From: Pseudomonas rubra
GTDB lineage: Bacteria > Pseudomonadota > Gammaproteobacteria > Pseudomonadales > Pseudomonadaceae
Reading direction: 5' to 3'
Assembly: GCF_028656935.1 (NCBI RefSeq)
Contig: NZ_JAMDGZ010000052.1
Location: 1-64,000, forward strand
DNA: 64,000 nt
In this document: in pieces, positions 43,922 to 55,343 of the stretch
Layout: the number at the start of each line of letters is the position of its first letter
How positions within the stretch are numbered: position 1 is the first letter of the stretch
The notes under the pieces: model-generated
Databases searched by the model: none
Seen by the model: the letters and a program-made list of their open reading frames with translations, nothing else
Told to the model about the DNA's origin: nothing
Made by a program: the position numbers and the translations under genes

Positions 43922-44755
43922 TCAAGTGGCCCAGATACGCGGCGGGCATGGCGCCAGGCCGACCACGGCGGGTCGCAAGGCATGCCAGAGCCGCTGCAAG
44001 GTGGATTGCAGGCGTTGGTTGTCGTGGTCGAGCAGGCGCACCACCAGCAGTTGACCGAGCAAGGTTGCGCCTGCCGGGGTGCCAAGGTCTTCGATCAGGG
44101 CGCGGCTGTGTTCAAGCAGTTCGGGGCTGGCCGGGTAGGCGCAAAAGGTTGCTTGCAGGGGCAAGCCTGCGAGCTTGTGCAACTGCCCACCGTCGATACG
44201 CAGGCGCTCATGCAGGCCCGGGTCATCGGGCACCTGGATATGCAGACGGCTGTCGAGCGCGCCGTGGCTGAACGTCTCACCCATCACCGGGCGCCCCAGG
44301 CACAGGGTTTCCCAGGCCAGCAAGCGGGCGCCGGGCGTCAGGGTAAAGCGGTTTTCCAGGCGTACCTTGGCACCGGCAAAGCAGATGTTGCCCTGGGGCA
44401 GCCATTCCAGCGTGCTGTTTTGCGCCAGGTAAAAATGCTGCTGGAGGGTCGAGGTCGGACCACCACTGCGGTAGAACTTGGTGGCGCCGGGCATGGTCAG
44501 CAGCGCATGGCTGCCCGGTTCCAGGTGTACGTCGAGCACCAGTTTGTCGCCACCGACCACACCACCTGGCGGATGCAGCACATAGACATGGCACGGCGCG
44601 CCCTCGGGGTAGAACGGTCGCTGCACCAAAAGAGGACCGAAATGTTGCCGCGCACCAATACAGGTCCTGGTCTCGCCCCGAACGAAACGTAGCCTCAGCT
44701 CGGCGCGCCAGCCGGCATCAGCGGTAACCAGGTCGGGGGATTCGGGGAGCGACAT
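43922..44755 (-). CDS. ureD: Urease accessory protein UreD
   Basis: A 277-residue UreD/UreH scaffold, first gene of the operon. Family sequences include ARQHFGPLLVQRPFYPEG, VYVLHPPGGVVGGDKL and GATKFYRSGG. It recruits UreF and UreG to apo-urease. The promoter should lie in the 342-bp gap upstream. Confidence 0.95.
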   Translation of the reverse strand: MSLPESPDLVTADAGWRAELRLRFVRGETRTCIGARQHFGPLLVQRPFYPEGAPCHVYVLHPPGGVVGGDKLVLDVHLEPGSHALLTMPGATKFYRSGGPTSTLQQHFYLAQNSTLEWLPQGNICFAGAKVRLENRFTLTPGARLLAWETLCLGRPVMGETFSHGALDSRLHIQVPDDPGLHERLRIDGGQLHKLAGLPLQATFCAYPASPELLEHSRALIEDLGTPAGATLLGQLLVVRLLDHDNQRLQSTLQRLWHALRPAVVGLAPCPPRIWAT

Positions 44756-44958
44756 GCCTCAGGTTCCAGTAAACGCTGCACCGATACGGCGGCAGACGCA
44801 TTTGCAAGAAACAACCTACGCGCTCAAACGAGTGCAGCGACTTGCAGGTTTGACCAATCGATCAGCAATCGACAGCAGAGGCAAAGCACATAGCGGGCCA
44901 GGATGGCGCATGGGAGCGTGTGTTATAAACGGCCGGCATCAGACCCTACTTACACCCT

Positions 44959-44984
44959 CTGTAGGAGCGGGCTTGCCCCGCGAT
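44959..44984. repeat. Single REP in the ure-qor intergenic gap
   Basis: TAGGAGCGGGCTTGCCCCGC is a lone REP core. The rest of the gap 44756-45097, which must hold divergent promoters for the urease operon and the oxidoreductase gene, shows no clear sigma-70 or sigma-54 box to me. Confidence 0.7.
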
Positions 44985-45097
44985 GCTCCACAACTGATGC
45001 ACCTAAAGCATCAATCTCCTGCAACAAACCCAATTGCTGCACCAATGACCAATACCTATCCTCGATCACACCCCCACTGCGATCCAGGAACCCGATC

Positions 45098-46072
45098 ATG
45101 GTCATGCACATCCGCCTCCAACACACCGGCGCCCCGCAGGTCTTGCACTGCCAACCGACCACCGCACAAGCCCCCGGCCCCGGCGAAGTCTGGCTTGAGC
45201 AGGCAGCGATCGGCGTGAACCCGCTGGACCTCAGCCAGCGCAAGGGCGATGTGCCAATCCCCTTGCCCTCTGGCCTTGGCCTGGAAGGCGCCGGCACCGT
45301 GGCGGCGATCGGCGCGGGTGTCGACGGAGTCAAAGTCGGTGACCGCGTCGGCTATGCCACCGGTCCGCTGGGCGCCTATGCCAGCGCCCGGCTGTACCCC
45401 GCCGAACGCCTGGTCAAACTGCCGGATAACCTCGGCCTGAACGACGCCGCAGCGCTGCTGTTCAAGGGCATCACCGCCCAGTACCTGCTGCACAGCACTT
45501 ACCCGGTCGGCCCCGGCACCCGCGTGATGATTTACGGCGCCGCCGGTGCCTTGGGGCAGTTGATGGTGCCCTGGGCCAAGCACCTGGGTGCGTTTGTCGT
45601 CGGCGTGGTGTCGAAGCCGCAAAGCGTCGCCCGCGCAAAGGCCGCCGGCTGCGACGAGGTACTGGTGTTCGATGCCGCCACCCTAGCCGCACAGGTCCTG
45701 GAGCTGACCCAAGGGCAGAAGGTCGATGTGGTCTACGACCCGATTGGCCGGGCGTCCTTTGCGGCATCGCTGGACAGCCTGCGGCCACGCGGTCTGCTGG
45801 TGTCCTGCGGCATGGCCTCGGGCGCACCGCCCGCCCTTGAGCTCAGCACCCTCAACGCAAAGGGCTCGCTGTTTGTCACTCGCCCATCTCTGGCCGCGCA
45901 CACAGCCACCGTTGCCGAGTACCAGCACCGCGCCCAGGAGGTGCTGCGGGCGGTGACGGCAGGTATCATCCGCCCCGCAATCTGGCAGCGCTATGCGCTG
46001 GCCGATGCCGCTGCGGCGCATCAAGCCCTGCAGTCAGGAGACTCACAGGGCGCGATCATCCTGACGCCCTGA
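45098..46072 (+). CDS. Zinc-independent quinone oxidoreductase, Qor-like
   Basis: A 324-residue medium-chain dehydrogenase/reductase. It shows the Qor patterns PGPGEVWLEQAAIGVNPLD, GLEGAGTVAAIGAGVDGVKV, and the NADPH site YGAAGALGQLMVPWAKHLGA; the zinc-binding cysteines of alcohol dehydrogenases are missing. It reduces quinones or enones with NADPH. ATG 45098 has AGGA 8 bp before it; the frame back to 44903 is through the REP. It is followed after 16 bp by a LysR gene. Confidence 0.88.
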   Translation: MVMHIRLQHTGAPQVLHCQPTTAQAPGPGEVWLEQAAIGVNPLDLSQRKGDVPIPLPSGLGLEGAGTVAAIGAGVDGVKVGDRVGYATGPLGAYASARLYPAERLVKLPDNLGLNDAAALLFKGITAQYLLHSTYPVGPGTRVMIYGAAGALGQLMVPWAKHLGAFVVGVVSKPQSVARAKAAGCDEVLVFDAATLAAQVLELTQGQKVDVVYDPIGRASFAASLDSLRPRGLLVSCGMASGAPPALELSTLNAKGSLFVTRPSLAAHTATVAEYQHRAQEVLRAVTAGIIRPAIWQRYALADAAAAHQALQSGDSQGAIILTP

Positions 46073-46088
46073 CCCACCGAGGTAACCC

Positions 46089-47000
46089 ATGGACCCGTTC
46101 GACAGTCGCCAGGCCGATGAATTTGCCACCTTGTTGGCGTTGTTCGAACACGGCTCGTTTGCCGCTGCCGGGCGCCTGCTGCAGCGCCACCCCTCGGTAC
46201 TGTCCAAACGCCTGGGGACGCTGGAACAGCGTTTAGGGATTCGCCTGGTCGAGCGCACCACCCGCCAGTTGCGCTTTACCGACGAAGGCGCACGGCTGGT
46301 GGAGCAACTGCGCCAGGCCGCGAGCCTGATCAGCGAAGCCGCCGAAGGGGCGACCCAGGTCCGTGGCCGGCTGCGCATCGCCCTGCCCTCGTCCATGGGG
46401 CGCTTGTGGCTGAGCCCGATGCTCGCCGAATTTGCCCTGGCGTATCCGCAAGTGTCGCTGCATGCCGAGTACGCCGAGCGCTTCGTCGATATCGTCGCTG
46501 AAGGCTTCGATGCCGCCATCCGCATTGGCGAACTGGCCGACAGTCGCCTGGTGGCGCGCAAGCTGTGCGAGCATCGGCGCATCCTGTGCGCAGCGCCCGC
46601 CTACTTGCAACGCCATGGCGAACCGCAGACACCCGCCGAGCTTGCCAACCACAACTGCCTGGGCTTCACCGGGCTGCGTTCCTACCCGCAATGGCACCTG
46701 GCCTGCGAGGGCTGGCAGCATTCCGTCAAAGTACAAGGTTCGCTGGTCAGCAACGACAATGAGGCACTGCTTGGCGCCGCCTGCGCCGGAGTGGGGATTC
46801 TGGCGGGTGGGGATTGGTTGATGCAGCAGGATCTGGACAGCGGCCGCCTGGTGCGGGTGCTGCCCAACTGGCAACTGGATGCCGAGGCCGGGATCTATTT
46901 CGTCCGCCCTGGAGCCCGCTACAACAGTGCCGCGACCCTGGCTTTCAAGCAGTGGATCGAGGCGCGTTTCGCCCAGGGTGCGCCCTGGCGGTCGGCTTGA
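46089..47000 (+). CDS. LysR-family regulator
   Basis: A 303-residue LysR regulator with N-terminal HTH (FATLLALFEHGSFAAAGRLL, LSKRLGTLEQRLGIRLVERT) and an effector domain of the CrgA/DsdC branch type (LRIALPSSMGRLWLSPML, EGFDAAIRIGELADSRLVAR). It is co-directional with and 16 bp after the oxidoreductase gene, so they are probably one transcript. The effector is unknown. Confidence 0.88.
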   Translation: MDPFDSRQADEFATLLALFEHGSFAAAGRLLQRHPSVLSKRLGTLEQRLGIRLVERTTRQLRFTDEGARLVEQLRQAASLISEAAEGATQVRGRLRIALPSSMGRLWLSPMLAEFALAYPQVSLHAEYAERFVDIVAEGFDAAIRIGELADSRLVARKLCEHRRILCAAPAYLQRHGEPQTPAELANHNCLGFTGLRSYPQWHLACEGWQHSVKVQGSLVSNDNEALLGAACAGVGILAGGDWLMQQDLDSGRLVRVLPNWQLDAEAGIYFVRPGARYNSAATLAFKQWIEARFAQGAPWRSA

Positions 47001-47015
47001 GTGGGCGGGAAAGTA

Positions 47016-47053
47016 ATCGCGGGGCAAGTCGGGTCGCCGCATCGCCCCGCGAT
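47016..47053. terminator. Stem-loop between convergent genes
   Basis: ATCGCGGGG and CCCCGCGAT form a 9-bp stem with a 20-base loop, made from a degenerate REP pair. It lies between the LysR stop (47000) and the nfuA stop (47060) and may serve both. Confidence 0.6.
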
Positions 47054-47059
47054 CAGGCT

Positions 47060-47644
47060 TTAGTAGTAGGCGTTTTCTTTCTGACTGTGGTCAGTCACAT
47101 CACGCACACCCTTGAGCTGCGGGATACGCTCGAGCAAGGTCCGCTCGATGCCTTCCCTCAAGGTCACGTCGGCCTGGCCGCAGCCCTGGCAGCCGCCGCC
47201 GAACTGCAGCACGGCGATGCCGTCCTCGACCACTTCGATCAGGCTGACCTGGCCGCCGTGGCTGGCCAGCCCCGGGTTGATCTCGGTTTGCAGGTAGTAG
47301 TTGATGCGCTCGTTGATCGGGCTGTCTTCATTGACCATCGGCACCTTGGCGTTGGGTGCTTTGATGGTCAACTGGCCGCCCATGCGGTCGGTGGCGTAGT
47401 CGACCACGGCGTCCTCAAGAAACGGCACGCTGACCGCGTCGAGATAGGCGGTGAAGGATTTCAGGCCCACCGCTTCGTCTTCCGGCTTCTCTTCGCCCGG
47501 CTTGCAATAGGCGATGCAGGTTTCAGCGTAGGTGGTGCCCGGCTGGGTAATGAAAATGCGAATGCCAATACCCGGGGTGTTCTGCTTTTCCAGCAGATCG
47601 GCCAGGTAATCATGCGCGGCGTCGGTAATAGTTATGGCGCTCAT
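47060..47644 (-). CDS. nfuA: Fe-S biogenesis protein NfuA
   Basis: A 194-residue NfuA: an N-terminal degenerate A-type (IscA-like) domain and a C-terminal Nfu domain with Cys152 and Cys155 in GGGCQGCGQADVTL. It carries 4Fe-4S clusters to client proteins, especially under oxidative or iron stress. GAGGAAC precedes the ATG. Confidence 0.97.
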   Translation of the reverse strand: MSAITITDAAHDYLADLLEKQNTPGIGIRIFITQPGTTYAETCIAYCKPGEEKPEDEAVGLKSFTAYLDAVSVPFLEDAVVDYATDRMGGQLTIKAPNAKVPMVNEDSPINERINYYLQTEINPGLASHGGQVSLIEVVEDGIAVLQFGGGCQGCGQADVTLREGIERTLLERIPQLKGVRDVTDHSQKENAYY

Positions 47645-47726
47645 GGAAGTTCCTCACAGACTTGCCGGCAGTTTACGCCAACCTGGCCGCCGAACAAAGT
47701 CCTAGTATTTTTGTCAAGATAGTTTC

Positions 47727-50027
47727 TCAAAGGTTCTCGTAGCGGTTCATGTCGAGCACCCCCGACTCCAGCGGCTCGGTCTCCTTGATGTAACTGTTGA
47801 GGTCGTGGAAGTACTGCCAAAACTGCGGGTGGCTGCGGCGCACGCCCCAGCGCATGACGATGCGCTCGAATTTCGCCGTGTCGTCACGGGCCGCTTCCAG
47901 GTCCTCGACGAACTCCGGCACATCGCTGGCCGGCACGTTGAACATGAAGTTGGGGTAGCTGCTGAGCACCCCCGGGACCAGGGTCAGGGTGTCCAGGCCC
48001 GGCTGGTAGCGGTAGGCCTCGCCGAGCATGAAGGCGACGTTGCTGTGGGCGCGGTTGCGCAGCAGGCTGTAGACCTGGCGCTGGCCACCCTGCCCTTCGA
48101 TGCGCAGCAAGGTTGCTTCGGGCAACTGACCGATCACCTTCAGGCCTGCGGCCGGACGCGAGACCAGGCGGCTCAGCGACTGCTCGACGTCACGGAACTC
48201 CTCGTTCATCTGCGGCCTTGAGCAATACGCGCCCTGGCAGCGGTTGATCGGGTCTGGCGCAGCGTTAAGGCTACCGGTGCGCTGGATCAGCTTGAGGCCA
48301 AAGTCACGCTTGGGGTCTTGCGGGTCCAGCTTCAGCGCGCTCGGGGTGTCGGTGTCGATGTCCTCGTAGTCCATCCACATCTTCACCTTGCCGCTGTTCT
48401 GGTACCAGTCACTGAGGATCGCACTGCGGGCATCGGCCGGCATCAGGCGCAGAAAGTTGACCTCGGCGCCGTTGCGGATCAGGTCGAAGTAAAGCCGTGT
48501 CTGCGCCTGATGCGAGACGTTGCCATAGACGTCGAAGTTGACCGCCAACTGGTAGTAAGTGCGTTCGAACAGGGGATAGTCGAACAGCCACAGGGTCTTG
48601 GGCACATCACCAATCAGGCCCTTGGTCACCGAGGCGCTGTCGAAGTGGCGGAAGATGGTCAGCAGCGCATTGTCGTTGCCGGCCCACAGGGTCGACCAAC
48701 TCGGCGGCGGTACTTCGGCGTAGGCATCGTGGCGCAGTTTTTCGTACTCGTTGCGCTTGTCGCGGTAGGCATGCCAGAGGCTCAGGATGCTGCCGACGTC
48801 ATCGATCTGCCCGGGCATGGCCAGCAACGGTGTGGCCTTGCCGCGGTACTCGGCATCGGTCAGGTAGCGATCGTGAGCCGGCTCCTGGAACAGCGTCCAG
48901 AAGTTATCGCGGATCACATCGGTGGCGATCTGGCCACGGCAAACCGGGCCACGGATAAAGGTGCGCACGAAGTACTCGGCGTTATCAAGCATGAACTGGT
49001 AACGGGCCAGCGCCGGGATCGCCTCGAACGTCTCGAAAGGGTTGGCGCGGTGGCGCGGACCGTAGCCAGGCAATGCATTGGCATGCCAGTCGCCGCTGTA
49101 GAACAGCTGTTTGACGCGCTTGAGCTTCTGCGGGCCCATCGGGTAGGTGATGTGGGTTTTATGCACGATCACGCCCTGCACCGGCATCAGCCGGTAATAG
49201 AAGTCGGTACCGGGCGGGTCGTTGGGCCGGCGCGTGGCGATCAGGTCGATCGGCTGGCCACTTGGCGTGCGCGAACGCACCCACTGGAAGAAGTGCCCCT
49301 GCTCGCCGCCAACAAAGTGAATGTGGGCGAGGAACAGGTGCTCGTACAGCCAGCGGCCAACCAGCGCTTCGGTCGAGCCCGGACGGTTGAGCAGCGCTTC
49401 CCAGTCGGCGATCTGCGCCGCCTCCCTGGCGCTGGGCTGAATCGGGTTGTGCTCCACCGGCGCACCGGCGGCCAGCCAGCGTTGCAGGGTCTGGTACTGG
49501 GCATCGGTGAGGCCGGTGACCGCCAGCGGCATGCCCTCTTTCGGATGAGCGCCGGCATAGGCGTCAAACTCGCCGGGCAGCGGGCACAGGTTATTGCGGT
49601 TCAGGCCCAGGACGATCTCTTCTGGCAACTTGGCGTTAGGTGTCAGCGGGGTCTTGTGCCCCAGCTCGAGCATCCGCGCCATCAATGCGGCCTGGCTGCC
49701 CTGGTTGTCGAGCACCGAGTAGAAGCCCTTGCGCTGCCAGCCCTGGGCGCTGTCGGCGTCGTAGAACAGCCGCGTCGGCGCTACCGCCTTACTGCGCTCG
49801 CCCTGGTACACCGGCACTTTCGAAGCACCGCGCGCGGCGCCCTCGGCACTGCCCAGGTTCAGCTGGCAGGCCGCATCGTTGCAGGCATGGCAGGCCACGC
49901 ATTTTTCGGTAAAGATCGGTTGGATGTCCCGGGTATACGAAATAGCCGAGCTCTGTTGAGGGGCTTGCCCCAACGCCACGCCGCTGATGAGCAGAGCGAA
50001 AGCGCCGGCAAGTAAGCGATGCACCAT
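47727..50027 (-). CDS. cti: Fatty acid cis/trans isomerase Cti
   Basis: A 766-residue periplasmic enzyme that converts cis to trans unsaturated phospholipid acyl chains to stiffen the membrane under solvent or heat stress. A signal peptide (to about residue 20) is followed by the cytochrome c heme motif CVACH (Cys43, Cys46, His47). Long stretches such as GMPLAVTGLTDAQYQTLQRW and MWMDYEDIDTDTPSALKLDP are Cti-like. Common in Pseudomonas and Vibrio. It is divergent from metH. Confidence 0.95.
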   Translation of the reverse strand: MVHRLLAGAFALLISGVALGQAPQQSSAISYTRDIQPIFTEKCVACHACNDAACQLNLGSAEGAARGASKVPVYQGERSKAVAPTRLFYDADSAQGWQRKGFYSVLDNQGSQAALMARMLELGHKTPLTPNAKLPEEIVLGLNRNNLCPLPGEFDAYAGAHPKEGMPLAVTGLTDAQYQTLQRWLAAGAPVEHNPIQPSAREAAQIADWEALLNRPGSTEALVGRWLYEHLFLAHIHFVGGEQGHFFQWVRSRTPSGQPIDLIATRRPNDPPGTDFYYRLMPVQGVIVHKTHITYPMGPQKLKRVKQLFYSGDWHANALPGYGPRHRANPFETFEAIPALARYQFMLDNAEYFVRTFIRGPVCRGQIATDVIRDNFWTLFQEPAHDRYLTDAEYRGKATPLLAMPGQIDDVGSILSLWHAYRDKRNEYEKLRHDAYAEVPPPSWSTLWAGNDNALLTIFRHFDSASVTKGLIGDVPKTLWLFDYPLFERTYYQLAVNFDVYGNVSHQAQTRLYFDLIRNGAEVNFLRLMPADARSAILSDWYQNSGKVKMWMDYEDIDTDTPSALKLDPQDPKRDFGLKLIQRTGSLNAAPDPINRCQGAYCSRPQMNEEFRDVEQSLSRLVSRPAAGLKVIGQLPEATLLRIEGQGGQRQVYSLLRNRAHSNVAFMLGEAYRYQPGLDTLTLVPGVLSSYPNFMFNVPASDVPEFVEDLEAARDDTAKFERIVMRWGVRRSHPQFWQYFHDLNSYIKETEPLESGVLDMNRYENL

Positions 50028-50183
50028 GTGCCGAATGTCCTGGGTATTGATAGCTTCACGATTCTACCGGTGCTGACGGCGTGTCAACATGAATGAAATT
50101 CATGTAAATCTTCAACACGTCTAAAAACCGCGCAGCTTTGTTATTATTCCGCAACTTTTGTTTTTGCCCGACCAGGTAGTCCT

Positions 50184-53891
<3,708 letters not shown>

Positions 53892-53899
53892 CCCCATGA

Positions 53900-53918
53900 G
53901 GTGGGAGCAGCTCCCACC
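53900..53918. terminator. Stem-loop after metH
   Basis: GGTGGGA and TCCCACC pair around GCAGC, 9 bp past the metH stop and 4 bp before the end of the convergent amidase gene. No T tract follows. Confidence 0.55.
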
Positions 53919-53921
53919 GGA

Positions 53922-54686
53922 TCAGCAGTACTTGTCTACCAACGCGTACAGGATTGCCGCCGTTTCAGGGTCCAGCACTCCATCATAGGAGGATGGCCGA
54001 AAGTGCATCTGCAAGGCCCTGAGCAGGTTGCGCAGCCCCGCTTCGCTTGACGCAAGGCAAGTGTCATAACCGTACTGTTCCAGCTTCGCCACGATATCCT
54101 GGCGCGTTGGCAAGCTCTGACTGAAGGTTGCAAGGTAGCCAGCCTTGGTATTGTCGTCGTACCAGGCGCCGACACCAGCCTTGTACAGGGTTTGCCATGG
54201 GAACGCGGGGCCGGGATCACTTTTGCGCCCCGGGGCAATGTCCGCGTGGCCGACTATCTGCGTAGGCCCCATGTCCGGATAGCGCTGGATAATGTTCAGG
54301 GCCAGGGCGATCACAGCCTCGATCTGCTCGGGCTGGTACGCTGGGAAGACAATCCCCGTGGGTGTGTCCCTGGCCTGGTTGACGATCTCTATGCCAATCG
54401 AGGTGTCGTTCACGTTGCTTCGTTTTGCCCAGGCACTTTGCCCCGCGTGCCAGGCGCGCTCCTGTTCATCGACCAGGTTGAAGATCCGCAGTTCATTGAA
54501 CCCCGCTGCACTGTAGCTGCTGTCGGTGGGGTCGGGGATGAGGTAGTGGGCGCTGACTTTACCGGCGCCTGCAAGCGAGGCGACGGAGCTGGCAAAGTTG
54601 GCTGCGGTGTAATGGATAACCAATGTGCGAACTCGTCGGCTGAATCCCTTGACGGCGCGATAGCTGTTGTAATCGATCGTGTACAT
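53922..54686 (-). CDS. N-acetylmuramoyl-L-alanine amidase, AmpD/AmiD-type, without signal peptide
   Basis: A 254-residue protein. The Amidase_2 domain (residues 18-165) has zinc ligands His25 (LVIHYTA), His147 and Asp157 (GHADIAPGRKSDPGP), and His80 in AWHAG; Glu100 lies in GIEIVNQ. The C-terminal part (about 190-254) looks like a peptidoglycan-binding-1 domain. It would cut the amide between MurNAc and the peptide. AmiD is an outer-membrane lipoprotein, but no signal peptide is present here, so the protein is either cytoplasmic, like AmpD, or exported by another route. Confidence 0.88.
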   Translation of the reverse strand: MYTIDYNSYRAVKGFSRRVRTLVIHYTAANFASSVASLAGAGKVSAHYLIPDPTDSSYSAAGFNELRIFNLVDEQERAWHAGQSAWAKRSNVNDTSIGIEIVNQARDTPTGIVFPAYQPEQIEAVIALALNIIQRYPDMGPTQIVGHADIAPGRKSDPGPAFPWQTLYKAGVGAWYDDNTKAGYLATFSQSLPTRQDIVAKLEQYGYDTCLASSEAGLRNLLRALQMHFRPSSYDGVLDPETAAILYALVDKYC

Positions 54687-54860
54687 GACCTAGCTCCTTG
54701 GGTAAGAGGCACAGTAAATCGCAGCCCAAGCCTGTCGGTCAGCCTGTTCGCTCCTAGGTGAACGCAATACATTTTGACTTTCCGTGCGGGAAACATCCTC
54801 ACCGGCGGTTTCTGGCAAAGGGTATACACTCAAGGCTAGAGTGCCTTTCAGGAGCCCCTC

Positions 54861-55079
54861 ATGGACGAACCCGCCCAAGGCAAACCCCCGACCTTCTGGC
54901 AGATGCTGCAAAGCATTCTGGCAGCGGCGTTCGGGGTGCAGAGCGGCAAAAACCGCGCCCGCGACTTTACCTACGGCAAGGCCAGCCATTTCATTGCGCT
55001 GGGCACCGTATTCACCTTGATCTTCATTCTCGTCCTGGTTGGGCTGGTGCAACTGGCTATGCACCTTACCGCCCGCTGA
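54861..55079 (+). CDS. DUF2970 family small membrane protein
   Basis: A 72-residue protein: a soluble N-terminal half with FWQMLQSILAAAFGVQSGKN and one strong membrane segment (ALGTVFTLIFILVLVGLVQL). This is the DUF2970 pattern found in Pseudomonas; function unknown. AGGAG sits before the ATG, and a strong stem-loop follows the stop. Confidence 0.85.
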   Translation: MDEPAQGKPPTFWQMLQSILAAAFGVQSGKNRARDFTYGKASHFIALGTVFTLIFILVLVGLVQLAMHLTAR

Positions 55080-55087
55080 AATGCAGT

Positions 55088-55116
55088 CCGCCCGCAGATA
55101 TCCGTTCTGCGGGCGG
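55088..55116. terminator. Bidirectional terminator hairpin
   Basis: CCGCCCGCAG and CTGCGGGCGG form a perfect 10-bp stem with a 9-base loop, between the convergent DUF2970 gene and the small gene at 55141. T-rich sequence is short. Confidence 0.75.
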
Positions 55117-55140
55117 TTCACTGTTACCCATCGCGTGATG

Positions 55141-55254
55141 TCACTGGTGGCTGACCCAGTACACGGCGGTCACAACTACCAGGATGATCAGACAGAGTAT
55201 CGCCCAGGCATCGACACTGCTGTCAGGCTTACCCGCTTTGGTCGAATTTCCCAT
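55141..55254 (-). CDS. 37-residue small membrane protein
   Basis: A short ORF encoding 37 residues: a polar N-terminal MGNSTKAGKPDSSVDAW followed by one membrane helix AILCLIILVVVTAVYWV and SHQ. AGAGG lies 8 bp before the ATG, and a terminator hairpin follows the stop, so it looks like a real gene. The stretch 54687-54860 and the rest of 55117-55343 show no other gene. Function unknown. Confidence 0.7.
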   Translation of the reverse strand: MGNSTKAGKPDSSVDAWAILCLIILVVVTAVYWVSHQ

Positions 55255-55343
55255 TGCATTGCCTCTTGTAGTGGTTATGGGAATGCACTGCACCCTGAGC
55301 AGTTAAGTTCAGCAATGCCCATTCCTCAAGTAGGGATTTACCT

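Noticed and set aside
44756..45097. Sigma-54/NtrC promoter for the urease operon
   Set aside because: I looked for TGGCAC-N5-TTGCA on the minus strand and found no convincing match.
50028..50183. Cobalamin riboswitch before metH
   Set aside because: The 156-bp gap is short and no B12-box-like sequence could be seen.
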